Positions 12,916 to 26,051 of a stretch of 64,000 nt of DNA are shown here, piece by piece. Position 1 is the stretch's first letter. Each line of letters opens with the position of its first letter. This DNA comes from Hydractinia symbiolongicarpus (lineage: Eukaryota > Cnidaria > Hydrozoa > Anthoathecata > Hydractiniidae). Below the pieces are notes generated by a model, which was not told the DNA's origin, made no database searches, and saw nothing but the letters and a program-made list of their open reading frames with translations. The translations under genes were made by a program, and so were the position numbers. The stretch is from positions 2,668,001 through 2,732,000 of the forward strand of contig NC_079878.1 in assembly GCF_029227915.1 (NCBI RefSeq), in the 5' to 3' direction.

Positions 12916-13672
12916 GAGACTTGTAGTTTTTAAAAATGTTTTCATTTTTGATGGGACGCTGAATAAAAGAAATTTAATCGCCGGCACACGAAAACCCGCG
13001 ATTTCCCGTAAATCCCGGACTGGGCCCGTATAGTCAAAAGTATACAAAGAAAGTACCCTGTGAGTAAACTCATTTTCAAAACGATTATTTAAATTATCTT
13101 TTCACCACTAAAACGCATGAGACTTGTAGTTATCAAAAATGTTTTCATTTTTGATGAGACGCTGGATAAAAGGAGTTTAATCGCCGGCAAACGAAAACCT
13201 GCGATTTCCCGTAAATCCCGGACTCGGCCGTATAGTCAAAAGTATACAAAGAAGGTACCCAGGGAGTAAACTCATTTCTCGAACGATTTTTTAAATTTTT
13301 TTTACACCACTAAAACGCATGAGACTTGTATTTTTTAGAAATGTTTTCATTTTTGATGAGACGCTTAATGAAAGTGGTTTAATCGCCGGCAAACGAAAAC
13401 CCGCGATTTCCCGTAAATCCCGGACTCGGCCCGTATAGTCAAAAGTATGCAAAGAAAGTACCCTGTGAGTAAACTCATTTCCAAAACGATTTTTTAAATT
13501 ATCTTTTCACCACTAAAACGCATGAGACTTGTAGTTTTCAAAAATGTTTTCATTTTTGATGAGACGCTTATTAAAAGAAATTTAATCGCCGGCAAACGAA
13601 AACCCGCCATTTCCCGTAAACCCCGGACTCGGCCCGTATAGTCAAAAGTATGCAAAGAAAGTACCCTGTGAG

Positions 13673-13807
13673 TAAACTCATTTCCAAAACGATTTTTTAA
13701 AGTATCTTTTCACCACTAAAACGCATGAGACTTGTAGTTTTTAAAAATGTTTTTATTTTTGATGGGACGCTGAATAAAAGAAATTTAATCGCCGGCACAC
13801 GAGGGAG
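13673..13807 (+). repeat. Short monomer, 135 bp, with 68-bp deletion
   Basis: The unit runs normally to GCCGGCACACGA and then jumps to GGGAGTAAACTC. The right part of the GC-rich half and the GTATAC region are missing. No second copy of this junction is visible, so it looks private and young or unspread. Confidence 0.93.
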
Positions 13808-15429
13808 TAAACTCATTTCCCGAACGATTTTTTAAATTATTTTTTCACCACTAAAACGCATGAGACTTGTAGTTTTCAAAAGTGTTTTCATTTTTGATGA
13901 GACGCTGAATAAAAGAAGTTTAATCGCCGGCAAACGAAAACCCGCGATTTCCCGTAAATACCGGACTCGGCCCGTATAGTCAAAAGTATACAAAGAAGGT
14001 ACCCAGGGAGTAAACTCATTTCCGGAACGATTTTTTAAATTATTTTTCACCACTAAAACGCATGAGACTTGTAGTTTGCAGAAATGTTTTCATTTTTGAT
14101 GAGACGCTTAATGAAAGTAGTTTAATCGCCGGCAAACGAAAACCCGCGATTTTCCGTAAATCCCGGACTCGGCCGTATAGTCAAAAGTATACAAAGAAGG
14201 TACCCAGGGAGTAAACTCATTTCCCGAAAGATTTTTTAAATTTTTTTTACACCACTAAAACGCATGAGACTTGTATTTTTTAGAAATGTTTTCATTTTTG
14301 ATGAGACGCTTAATGAAAGTGGTTTAATCGCCGGCACACGTAAACCCGCGATTTCCCGTAAATCCCGCGCTTGGCCCGTATAGTCAAATGTATACAAAGA
14401 AAGTACCCTGTGAGTAAACTCATTTCCAAAACGATTTTTAAAATTATCTTTTCACCACTAAAACGCATGAGACTTGTAGTTTTCAAAAATGTTTTTATTT
14501 TTGATGAGACGCTGAATAAAAGAAGTTTAATTTCCGGCAAACAAAAACCCGCCATTTCCCGTAAACCCCGGACACGGTCCGTATAGTCAAAAGTATACAA
14601 AGAAAGTACCCAGGGAGTAAACTCATTTCCCGAACGATTTTTTAAATTATTTTTTCAACACTAAAACGCATGGGACTTGTAGTTTACAAAAATCTTTTCA
14701 TTTTTGATGAGACTCTGAATAAAAGAAGTTTAATCGCCGGCAAACGAAAACCTGCGATTTCCCGTAAATCCCGGACTCGGCCCGTATAGTCAAAAGTATA
14801 CAAAGAAAGTACCCAGGGAGTAAACTCATTTCCCGAACGATTTTATAAATTATTATTTCACCACTAAAGCCCATGAGAAATGTAGTTTTTAAAAATGTTT
14901 TCATTTTTGATGAGACGCTGAATAAAAGAAGTTTAATCGCCGGCAAACGACAAACCGCGACTTCCCGTAAATCCCGGGCTTGGCCCGTATAGTTGAATGT
15001 ATATAAAGAGAGTACCCAGGGAGTAGACTGATTTCCCGAAGGATTTTTTAAATTATTTTTTCACCACTAAAACGCATGAGACTTGTAGTTTTCAGAAATG
15101 TTTTCGTTTTTGATGAGACGCTTAATAAAAGTGGTTTAATCGCCGGCAAACGAAAACCCGCGATTTCCCGTAAATCCCGGGCTTGGCTCGTATAGTCGAA
15201 TGTATACAAAGAAAGTACCCTGTGAGTAAACTCATTTTCAAAACGATTATTTAAATTATCTTTTCACCACTAAAACGCATGAGACTTGTAGTTATCAAAA
15301 ATGTTTTCATTTTTGATGAGACGCTGAATAAAAGGAGTTTAATCGCCGGCAAACGAAAACCTGCGATTTCCCGTAAATCCTGGACTCGGCCCGTATAGTC
15401 AAAAGTAGACAAAGAAAGTACCCAGGGAG

Positions 15430-15709
15430 TAAACTCATTTCACGAACGATTTTTTAAATTATTATTTTACCACTAAATCCCATGAGACTTGCAGTTTTCA
15501 GAAATGTTTTCATTTTTGATGAGACGCTTAATGAATGCGGTTTAATCGCCGGCAAACGAAAACCCGCGATTTCCTGTATATCCCGGGCTGGGCCCGTGAG
15601 ACGCTGAATAAAAGAAGTTTAATCGCCGGCAAACGAAAACCCGCGATTTCCCGTAAATCCCGGACTCGGCCCGTATAGTCAAAAGTATACAAAGAAGGTA
15701 CCCAGGGAG
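15430..15709 (+). repeat. Fused monomer pair, 280 bp, with 126-bp deletion
   Basis: The first unit proceeds to GGGCTGGGCCCGT and then continues as GAGACGCTGAATAAAAG, which normally lies in the middle of a unit. Two monomers have thus been fused with 126 bp lost. The left partner is also unusual (TTTTACCACTAAATCCC, GAATGCGG, TCCTGTATATCCC). Confidence 0.92.
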
Positions 15710-17330
15710 TAAACTCATTTCCCGAACGATCTTTTAAATTATTTTTTCACCACTAAAACGCATGAGACTTGTAATTTGCAGAAATGTTTTCATTTTTGAT
15801 GAGACGCTTAATGAAAGTGGTTTAATCGCTGGCAAACGAAAACCCGCGATTTCCCGTAAATCCCGGACTCGGCCGTATAGTCAAAAGTATACAAAGAAGG
15901 TACCCAGGGAGTAAACTCATTTCCTGAACGATTTTTTAAATTATTATTTCACCACTAAAGCCCATGAGACTTGTAGTTTTTAAAAATATTTTCATTTTTG
16001 ATGAGACGCTGAATAAAAGAAGTTTAATCGCCGGCAAACGAAAACCCGCGATTTCCCGTAAATCCCGGACTCGGCCCGTATAGTCAAATGTATACAAAAG
16101 AAGTACCTAGGGAGTAAACTCATTTCCCGAACGATTTTTTAAATTATTATTTCACCACTAAAGCCCATGAGACTTGTAGTTTTTAAAAATGTTTTCATTT
16201 TTGATGAGACGCTGAATAAAAGAAGTTTAATCGCCGGCAAACGAAAACCCGCGATTTCCCGTAAATCCCGGACTCGGCCCGTATAGTCAAAAGTATACAA
16301 AGAAGGTACCCAGGGAGTAAACTCATTTCCCGAACGATTTTTTAAATTATTTTTTCACCACTAAAACGCATGAGACTTGTAGTTTTCAGAAATGTTTTCA
16401 TTTTTGATGAGACGCTGAATAAAAGAAGTTTAATCGCCGGCAAACGAAAACCCGCGATTTCCCGTAAATCCCGGACTCGGCCCGTATAGTCAAAAGTATA
16501 CAAAGAAGGTACCCAGGGAGTAAACTCATTTCCCGAACGATCTTTTAAATTATTTTTTCACCACTAAAACGCATGAGACTTGTAATTTGCAGAAATGTTT
16601 TCATTTTTGATGAGACGCTTAATGAAAGTGGTTTAATCGCCGGCAAACGAAAACCCGCGATTTCCCGTAAATCCCGGACTCGGCCGTATAGTCAAAAGTA
16701 TACAAAGAAGGTACCCAGGGAGTAAACTCATTTCCTGAACGATTTTTTAAATTATTATTTCACCACTAAAGCCCATGAGACTTGTAGTTTTTAAAAATGT
16801 TTTCATTTTTGATGAGACGCTGAATAAAAGAAGTTTAATCGCCGGCAAACGAAAACCCGCAATTTCCCGTAAATTCCGGACTCGGCCCGTATAGTCAAAA
16901 GTATACAAAGAAGGTACCCAGGGAGTAACCTCATTTCCCGAACGATTTTTTAAATTTTTTTTTCACCACTAAAACGCATGAGACTTGTAGTTTTAAGAAA
17001 TGTTTTCATTTTTGATGAGACGCTGAATAAAAGAAGTTTAATCGCCGGCAAACGAAAACCCGCGATTTCCCGTAAATCCCGGACTCGGCCGTATAGTCAA
17101 AAGTATACAAAGAAGGTACCCAGGGAGTAAACTCATTTCCCGAACGATTTTTTAAATTATTTTTTCACCACTAAAACGCATGGGACCTGTAGTTTTCAGA
17201 AATGTTTTCATTTTTGATGAAACGCTTAATGAAAGTGGTTTAATCACCGGCAAACGAAAACCCGCGATTTCCGGAAATCCCGGGCTTGGCCCGTATAGTC
17301 AAATGTATACAAAGAAAGTACCCTGTGAGT
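15710..17330 (+). repeat. 4-monomer (811-bp) period segment
   Basis: GAACGATCTTTTAAATT with CTTGTAATTTGCAG occurs near 15,727 and 16,538, 811 bp apart, and neighbouring variants agree. The same rare monomer reappears at 22,541 and 23,148, which links this segment to the 22-23 kb duplication. Confidence 0.8.
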
Positions 17331-17735
17331 AAACTCATTTCCAAAACCATTTTTTAAATTATCTTTTCACCACTAAAACGCATGAGACTTGTAGTTTTCA
17401 AAAACGTTTTCATTTTTGATGAGACGCTGAATAAAAGAAGTTTAATCGCCAGCAAACGAAAACCCGCGACTTCCCGTAAATCCCCGACTCGGCCCGTAAA
17501 GTCAAAAGTATACAAAGAAAGTACCCAGGGAGTAAACTCATTTCCCGAACGATTTTTTAAATTATTTTTTCACCACTAAAACGCATGAGAACTGTAGTTT
17601 TCAGAAATGTTTTCATTTTTGATGAGACGCTTAATGAAAGTGGTTTAATCGCCGGCAAACGAAAACCCGCAATTTCCCGTAAATCCCGGGCTTGGCCCGT
17701 ATAGACAAATGTATACAAAGAAAGTACCCTGTGAG

Positions 17736-17938
17736 TAAACTCATTTCCAAAACGATTTTTTAAAGTATCTTTTCGCCACTAAAACGCATGAGACTTGTAG
17801 TTTTTAAAAATGTTTTCATTTTTGATAAGACGCTTAATGAAAGTGGTTTAATCGCCGGAAAACGAAAACCCGCCATTTCCCGTAAACCCCGGACTCGGCC
17901 CGTATAGTCAAATGTATACAAAGAAAGTACCCTGTGAG
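17736..17938 (+). repeat. Recombinant marker monomer without its remnant
   Basis: The left half is marker type (GTATCTTTTCGCC, GATAAGACG). It then changes to CTTAATGAAAGTGG and CGCCGGAAAACG, and it ends CCCGTATAGTCAAATG rather than CCCATATAG. No 41-bp unit follows. This is the shape expected from a crossover inside the monomer that removed the right half and the remnant. Confidence 0.82.
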
Positions 17939-18547
17939 TAAACTCATTTCCAAAACGATTTTTTAAATTATCTTTTCACCACTAAAACGGATGAGACTTG
18001 TAGTTTTCAAAAACGTTTTCATTTTTGATGAGACGCTGAATAAAAGAAGTTTAATCGCCGGCAAACGAAAACCCGCGACTTCCCGTAAATCCCCGACTCG
18101 GCCCGTAAAGTCAAAAGTATACAAAGAAAGTACCCAGGGAGTAAACTCATTTCCCGAACGATTTTTTAAATTATTTTTTCACCACTAAAACGCATGAGAA
18201 CTGTAGTTTTCAGAAATGTTTTCATTTTTGATGAGACGCTTAATGAAAGTGGTTTAATCGCCGGCAAACGAAAACCCGCGATTTCCCGTAAATCCCGGGC
18301 TTGGCCCGTATAGTCAAATGTATACAAAGAAAGTACCCTGTGAGTAAACTCATTTCCAAAACGATTTTTTAAAGTATCTTTTCGCCACTAAAACGCATGA
18401 GACTTGTAGTTTTTAAAAATGTTTTCATTTTTGATAAGACGCTGAAAAAAAGAAGTTTAATTGCTGGCAAACAAAAACCCGCCATTTCCCGTAAACCCCG
18501 GACTCGGCCCATATAGTCAAAAGTATACAAAGAAAGCACCCGGGGAG

Positions 18548-18588
18548 TAAACTCATTTCCCATGTATACAAAGAAAGTACCCTGTGAT
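18548..18588 (+). repeat. 41-bp truncated monomer, copy 3
   Basis: The following monomer has GACTTTTTAAATT and TTTTTTAACC, then the variant CATGGGACCTGTAG. The usual CTTATTAAAAG monomer is missing, so the cassette is broken just after the remnant. The next remnant is 852 bp away (four monomers plus 41, minus one base). Confidence 0.95.
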
Positions 18589-19399
18589 TAAACTCATTTC
18601 CAAAACGACTTTTTAAATTATTTTTTAACCACTAAAACGCATGGGACCTGTAGTTTTCAGAAATGTTTTCATTTTTGATGAGACGCTTAATGAAAGTGGT
18701 TTAATCACCTGCAAACGAAAACCCGCGATTTCCGGAAATCCCGGGCTTGGCCCGTATAGTCAAATGTATACAAAGAAAGTACCCTGTGAGTAAACTCATT
18801 TCCAAAACCATTTTTTAAATTATCTTTTCACCACTAAAACTCATGAGACTTGTAGTTTTCAAAAACGTTTTCATTTTTGATGAGACGCTGAATAAAAGAA
18901 GTTTAATCGCCGGCAAACGAAAACCCGCGACTTCCCGTAAATCCCCTACTCGGCCCGTAAAGTCAAAAGTATACAAAGAAAGTACCCAGGGAGTAAACTC
19001 ATTTCCCGAACGATTTTTTAAATTATTTTTTCACCACTAAAACGCATGAGAACTGTAGTTTTCAGAAATGTTTTCATTTTTGATGAGACGCTTAATGAAA
19101 GTGGTTTAATCGCCGGCAAACGAAAACCCGCGATTTCCCGTAAATCCCGGGCTTGGCCCGTATAGACAAATGTATACAAAGAAAGTACCCTGTGAGTAAA
19201 CTCATTTCCAAAACGATTTTTTAAAGTATCTTTTCGCCACTAAAACGCATGAGACTTGTAGTTTTTAAAAATGTTTTCATTTTTGATAAGACGCTGAAAA
19301 AAAGAAGTTTAGTTGCCGGCAAACAAAAACCCGCCATTTCCCGTAAACCCCGGACTCGGCCCATATAGTCAAAAGTATACAAAGAAAGCACCCGGGGAG

Positions 19400-19440
19400 T
19401 AAACTCATTTCCCATGTATACAAAGAAAGTACCCTGTGAT
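19400..19440 (+). repeat. 41-bp truncated monomer, copy 4
   Basis: Lies in the left copy of the 1,664-bp tandem duplication. It is preceded by GCACCCGGGGAG and followed by the CTTATTAAAAG monomer. Confidence 0.95.
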
Positions 19441-21063
19441 TAAACTCATTTCCAAAACGACTTTTTAAATTATTTTTTCACCACTAAAACGCATGAGACT
19501 TGTAGTTTTCAAAAACGTTTTCATTTTTGATGAGACGCTTATTAAAAGAAGTTTAATCGCCGGCAAACGAAAACCCGCCAATTCCCGTAAACCCCGGACT
19601 CGGCCCGTATAGTCAAAAGTATACAAAGAAAGTACCCAGGGAGTAAACTCATTTCCCGAACGATTTTTTATATTATTTTTTCACCACTAAAACGCATGAG
19701 ACTTGTAGTTTTCAAAAGTGTTTTCATTTTTGATGAGACGCTGGATAAAAGAAGTTTAATCGCCGGCAAACGAAAACCCGCGATTTCCCGTAAATCCCGG
19801 ACTCGACCCGTATAGTCAAAAGTATACAAAGAAGGTACCCAGAGAGTAAACTCTTTTCCCGAACGATTTTTTAAATTATTTTTTCACCACTACAACGCAT
19901 GAGACTTGTAGTTTGCAGAAATGTTTTCATTTTTGATGAGACGCTTAATGAAAGTGGTTTAATCGCCGGCAAACGAAAACCCGCGATTTCCCGTAAATCC
20001 CGGACTCGGCCGTATTGTCAAAAGTATACAAAGAAGGTACCCAGGGAAAAAACTCATTTCCCGAACGATTTTTTAATTTTTTTTTTCACCACTAAAACGC
20101 ATGAGACTTGTAATTTTTAGAAATGTTTTCATTTTTGATGAGACGCTTAATGAAAGTGGTTTAATCGCCGGAAAACGAAAACCCGCCATTTCCCGTAAAC
20201 CCCGGACTCGGCCCGTATAGTCAAAAGTATACAAAGAAAGTACCCAGGGAGTAAACTCATTTCCCGAACGATTTTTTAAATTATTTTTTCACCACTAAAA
20301 CGCATGGGACTTGTAGTTTACAAAAATGTTTTCATTTTTGATGAGACTCTGAATAAAAGTAGTTTAATCGCCGGCAAACGAAAACCTGCGATTTCCCGTA
20401 AATCCCAAGCTCGGCCCGTATAGTCAAAAGTATACAAAGAAAGTACCCTGTGAGTAAACTCATTTCCAAAACGATTTTTTAAATTATCTTTTCACCACTA
20501 AAACGCATGAGACTTGTAGTTTTCAAAAACGTTTTCATTTTTGATGAGACGCTGAATAAAAGAAGTTTAATCGCCGGCAAACGAAAACCCGCGACTTCCC
20601 GTAAATCCCCTACTCGGCCCGTAAAGTCAAAAGTATACAAAGAAAGTACCCAGGGAGTAAACTCATTTCCCGAACGATTTTTTAAATTATTTTTTCACCA
20701 CTAAAACGCATGAAAACTGTAGTTTTCAGAAATGTTTTCATTTTTGATGAGACGCTTAATGAAAGTGGTTTAATCGCCGGCAAACGAAAACCCGCGATTT
20801 CCCGTAAATCCCGGGCTTGGCCCGTATAGACAAATGTATACAAAGAAAGTACCCTGTGAGTAAACTCATTTCCAAAACGATTTTTTAAAGTATCTTTTCG
20901 CCACTAAAACGCATGAGACTTGTAGTTTTTAAAAATGTTTTCATTTTTGATAAGACGCTGAAAAAAAGAAGTTTAATTGCCGGCAAACAAAAACCCGCCA
21001 TTTCCCGTAAACCCCGGACTCGGCCCATATAGTCAAAAGTATACAAAAAAAGCACCCGGGGAG

Positions 21064-21104
21064 TAAACGCATTTCCCATGTATACAAAGAAAGTACCCTG
21101 TGAT
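21064..21104 (+). repeat. 41-bp truncated monomer, copy 5
   Basis: Partner of the remnant at 19,400, exactly 1,664 bp away. It carries a private change, TAAACGCATT for TAAACTCATT. Confidence 0.95.
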
Positions 21105-22399
21105 TAAACTCATTTCCAAAACGACTTTTTAAATTATTTTTTCACCACTAAAACGCATGAGACTTGTAGTTTTCAAAAATGTTTTCATTTTTGATGAGAC
21201 GCTTATTAAAAGAAGTTTAATCGCCGGCAAACGAAAACCCGCCAATTCCCGTAAACCCCGGACTCGGCCCGTATAGTCAAAAGTATACAAAGAAAGTACC
21301 CAGGGAGTAAACTCATTTCCCGAACGATTTTTTATATTATTTTTTCACCACTAAAACGCATGAGACTTGTAGTTTTCAAAAGTGTTTTCATTTTTGATGA
21401 GACGCTGAATAAAAGAAGTTTAATCGCCGGCAAACGAAAACCCGCGATTTCCCGTAAATCCCGGACTCGGCCCGTATAGTCAAAAGTATACAAAGAAGGT
21501 ACCCAGAGAGTAAACTCTTTTCCCGAACGATTTTTTAAATTATTTTTTCACCACTACAACGCATGAGACTTGTAGTTTGCAGAAATGTTTTCATTTTTGA
21601 TGAGACGCTTAATGAAAGTGGTTTAATCGCCGGCAAACGAAAACCCGCGATTTCCCGTAAATCCCGGACTCGGCCGTATTGTCAAAAGTATACAAAGAAG
21701 GTACCCAGGGAAAAAACTCATTTTCCGAACGATTTTTTAATTTTTTTTTTCACCACTAAAACGCATGAGACTTGTAATTTTTAGAAATGTTTTCATTTTT
21801 GATGAGACGCTTAATGAAAGTGGTTTAATCGCCGGAAAACGAAAACCCGCCATTTCCCGTAAACCCCGGACTCGGCCCGTATAGTCAAAAGTATACAAAG
21901 AGAGTACCCAGGGAGTAAACTCATTTCCCGAACGATTTTTTAAATTATTTTTTCACCACTAAAACGCATGGGACTTGTAGTTTACAAAAATGTTTTCATT
22001 TTTGATGAGACTCTGAATAAAAGAAGTTTAATCGCCGGCAAACGAAAACCTGCGATTTCCCGTAAATCCCAAGCTCGGCCCGTAAAGTCAAAAGTATACA
22101 AAGAAAGTACCCAGGGAGTAAACTCATTTCCCGAACGATTTTTTAAATTATTTTTCACCACTAAAACGCATGAGAACTGTAGTTTTCAGAAATGGTTTCA
22201 TTTTTGATGAGACGCTTAATGAAAGTGGTTTAATCGCCGGAAAACGAAAACCCGCCATTTCCCGTAAACCCCGGACTCGGCCCGTATAGTCAAAAGTATA
22301 CAAAGAAAGTACCCAGGGAGTAAACTCATTTCCCGAACGATTTTTTAAATTATTTTTTCACCACTAAAACGCATGGGACTTGTAGTTTACAAAAATGTT

Positions 22400-23615
22400 T
22401 TCATTTTTGATGAGACTCTGAATAAAAGAAGTTTAATCGCCGGCAAACGAAAACCTGCGATTTCCCGTAAATCCCAAGCTCGGCCCGTATAGTCAAAAGT
22501 ATACAAAGAAAGTACCCAGGGAGTAAACTCATTTCCCGAACGATCTTTTAAATTATTTTTTCACCACTAAAACGCATGAGACTTGTAATTTGCAGAAATG
22601 TTTTCATTTTTGATGAGACGCTTAATGAAAGTGGTTTAATCGCCGGCAAACGAAAACCCGCGATTTCCCGTAAATCCCGGACTCGGCCGTATAGTCAAAA
22701 GTGTACAAAGAAGGTACCCAGGGAGTAAACTCATTTCCCGAACGATTCTTTAAATTATTTTTTCACCACTAAAACGCATGGAACCTGTAGTTTTCAGAAA
22801 TGTTTTCATTTTTGATGAGACGCTTAATGAAAGTGGTTTAATCACCGGCAAACGAAAACCCGCGATTTCCGGAAATCCCGGGCTTGGCCCGTATAGTCAA
22901 ATGTATACAAAGAAAGTACCCTGTGAGTAAACTCATTTCCAAAACGATTTTTTAAATTATCTTTTCACCACTAAAACGCATGAGACTTGTAGTTTTCAAA
23001 AACGTTTTCATTTTTGATGAGACTCTGAATAAAAGAAGTTTAATCGCCGGCAAACGAAAACCTGCGATTTCCCGTAAATCCCAAGCTCGGCCCGTATAGT
23101 CAAAAGTATACAAAGAAAGTACCCAGGGAGTAAACTCATTTCCCGAACGATCTTTTAAATTATTTTTTCACCACTAAAACGCATGAGACTTGTAATTTGC
23201 AGAAATGTTTTCATTTTTGATGAGACGCTTAATGAAAGTGGTTTAATCGCCGGCAAACGAAAACCCGCGATTTCCCGTAAATCCCGGACTCGGCCGTATA
23301 GTCAAAAGTGTACAAAGAAGGTACCCAGGGAGTAAACTCATTTCCCGAACGATTCTTTAAATTATTTTTTCACCACTAAAACGCATGGAACCTGTAGTTT
23401 TCAGAAATGTTTTCATTTTTGATGAGACGCTTAATGAAAGTGGTTTAATCACCGGCAAACGAAAACCCGCGATTTCCGGAAATCCCGGGCTTGGCCCGTA
23501 TAGTCAAATGTATACAAAGAAAGTACCCTGTGAGTAAACTCATTTCCAAAACGATTTTTTAAATTATCTTTTCACCACTAAAACGCATGAGACTTGTAGT
23601 TTTCAAAAACGTTTT
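22400..23615 (+). repeat. Tandem duplication of a 3-monomer unit (607 bp)
   Basis: The copies are about 22,400-23,006 and 23,007-23,615. They share rare words at 607-bp offset: GATCTTTTAAATT, AGTGTACAAAGAAGG, GATTCTTTAAATT, CATGGAACCTGTAG and TTTCCGGAAATCCCGGGC. The right copy ends where GACTCTG becomes GACGCTG near 23,630. Confidence 0.88.
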
Positions 23616-24142
23616 CATTTTTGATGAGACGCTGAATAAAAGAAGTTTAATCGCCGGCAAACGAAAACCCGCGACTTCCCGTAAATCCCCGACTCGGCCC
23701 GTAAAGTCAAAAGTATACAAAGAAAGTACCCAGGGAGTAAACTCATTTCCCGAACGATTTTTTAAATTATTTTTCACCACTAAAACGCATGAGAACTGTA
23801 GTTTTCAGAAATGGTTTCATTTTTGATGAGACGCTTAATGAAAGTGGTTTAATCGCCGGCAAACGAAAACCCGCGATTTCCCGTAAATCCCGGGCTTGGC
23901 CCGTATAGTCAAATGTATACAAAGAAAGTACCCTGTGAGTAAACTCATTTCCAAAACGATTTTTTAAAGTATCTTTTCGCCACTAAAACGCATGAGACTT
24001 GTAGTTTTTAAAAATGTTTTCATTTTTGATAAGACGCTGAAAAAAAGAAGTTTAATTGCCGGCAAACAAAAACCCGCCATTTCCCGTAAACCCCGGACTC
24101 GGCCCATATAGTCAAAAGTATACAAAGAAAGCACCCGGGGAG

Positions 24143-24183
24143 TAAACTCATTTCCCATGTATACAAAGAAAGTACCCTGTGAT
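24143..24183 (+). repeat. 41-bp truncated monomer, copy 6
   Basis: Followed by CATTTATAAAACGAC, a private variant of CATTTCCAAAACGAC, and then by the CTTATTAAAAG and TTTATATT monomers. The cassette is complete. Confidence 0.95.
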
Positions 24184-25807
24184 TAAACTCATTTATAAAA
24201 CGACTTTTTAAATTATTTTTTCACCACTAAAACGCATGAGACTTGTAGTTTTCAAAAATGTTTTCATTTTTGATGAGACGCTTATTAAAAGAAGTTTAAT
24301 CGCCAGCAAACGAAAACCCGCCATTTCCCGTAAACCCCGGACTCGGCCCGTATAGTTAAAAGTATACAAAGAAAGTACCCAGGGAGTAAACTCATTTCCC
24401 GAACGATTTTTTATATTATTTTTTCACCACTAAAACGCATGAGACTTGTAGTTTTCAAAAGTGTTTTCATTTTTGATGAGACGCTGAATAAAAGAAGTTT
24501 AATCGCCGGCAAACGAAAACCCGCGATTTCCCGTAAATCCCGGACTCGGCCCGTATAGTCAAAAGTATACAAAGAAGGTACCCAGAGAGTAAACTCTTTT
24601 CCCGAACGATTTTTTAATTTATTTTTTCACCACTACAACGCATGAGACTTGTAGTTTGCAGAAATGTTTTCATTTTTGATGAGACGCTTAATGAAAGTGG
24701 TTTAATCGCCGGCAAACGAAAAGCCGCGATTTCCCGTAAATCCCGGACTCGGCCGTATTGTCAAAAGTATACAAAGAAGGTACCCAGGAAAAAAACTCAT
24801 TTCCCGAACGATTTTTTAATTATTTTTTTTCACCACTAAAACGCATGAGACTTGTAATTTTTAGAAATGTTTTCATTTTTGATGAGACGCTTAATGAAAG
24901 TGGTTTAATCGCCGGCAAACGAAAACCCGCGATTTCCCGTAAATCCCCGACTCGGCCCGTATAGTCAAAAGTATACAAAGAAAGTACCCAGGGAGTAAAC
25001 TCATTTCCCGAACGATTTTTTAAATTATCTTTTCACCACCAAAACGCATGAGACTTGTAGTTTTCAAAAATGTTTTCATTTTTGATGAGACGCTGAATAA
25101 AAGAAGTTTAATCGCCGGAAAACGAAAACCCGCCATTTCCCGTAAACCCCGGACTCGGCCCGTATAGTCAAAAGTATACAAAGAAAGTACCCAGGGAGTA
25201 AACTCATTTCCCGAACGATTTTTTAAATTATTTTTACACCACTAAAACGCATGGGACTTGTAGTTTACAAAAATGTTTTCATTTTTGATGAGACTCTGAA
25301 TAAAAGAAGTTTAATCGCCGGCAAACGAAAACCTGCGATTTCCCGTAAATCCCAAGCTCGGCCCGTATAGTCAAAAGTATACAAAGAAAGTACCCAGGGA
25401 GTAAACTCATTTCCCGAACGATTTTTTAAATTATTTTTTCACCACTAAAACGCATGAGAACTGTAGTTTTCAGAAATGTTTTCATTTTTGATGAGACGCT
25501 TAATGAAAGTGGTTTAATCGCCGGCAAACGAAAACCCGCGATTTCCCGTAAATCCCGGGCTTGGCCCGTATAGTCAAATGTATACAAAGAAAGTACCCTG
25601 TGAGTAAACTCATTTCCAAAACGATTTTTTAAAGTATCTTTTCGCCACTAAAATGCATGAGACTTGTAGTTTTCAAAAATGTTTTCATTTTTGATGAGAC
25701 GCTGAAAAAAAGAAGTTTAATTGCCGGCAAACAACAACCCGCCATTTCCCGTAAACCCCGGACTCGGCCCATATAGTCAAAAGTATACAAAGAAAGTACC
25801 CGGGGAG

Positions 25808-25848
25808 TAAACTCATTTCCCATGTATACAAAGAAAGTACCCTGTGAT
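25808..25848 (+). repeat. 41-bp truncated monomer, copy 7
   Basis: Preceded by a marker monomer with AAACAACAACCC. Followed directly by a TTTATATT monomer of the CATGGGAC type, so the CTTATT unit is absent. Confidence 0.95.
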
Positions 25849-26051
25849 TAAACTCATTTCCAAAACGATTTTTTATATTATTTTTTCACCACTAAAACGC
25901 ATGGGACTTGTAGTTTACAAAAATGTTTTCATTTTTGATGAGACTCTGAATAAAAGAAGTTTAATCGCCGGCAAACGAAAACCTGCGATTTCCCGTAAAT
26001 CCCAAGCTCGGCCCGTATAGTCAAAAGTATACAAAGAAAGTACCCAGGGAG

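Larger units (their letters stand above)
18760..22085 (+). repeat. Tandem duplication of a 1,664-bp unit (8 monomers plus 41 bp)
   Basis: The copies are about 18,760-20,424 and 20,425-22,085. The remnants at 19,400 and 21,064 and the whole monomer string between them correspond at exactly 1,664 bp. Differences are few: CTGGATAAAAG against CTGAATAAAAG, AAAGTAGTTT against AAAGAAGTTT, CATTTCCCG against CATTTTCCG. Beyond both edges the sequence differs in monomer type, which places the junction near 20,425. Confidence 0.88.
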
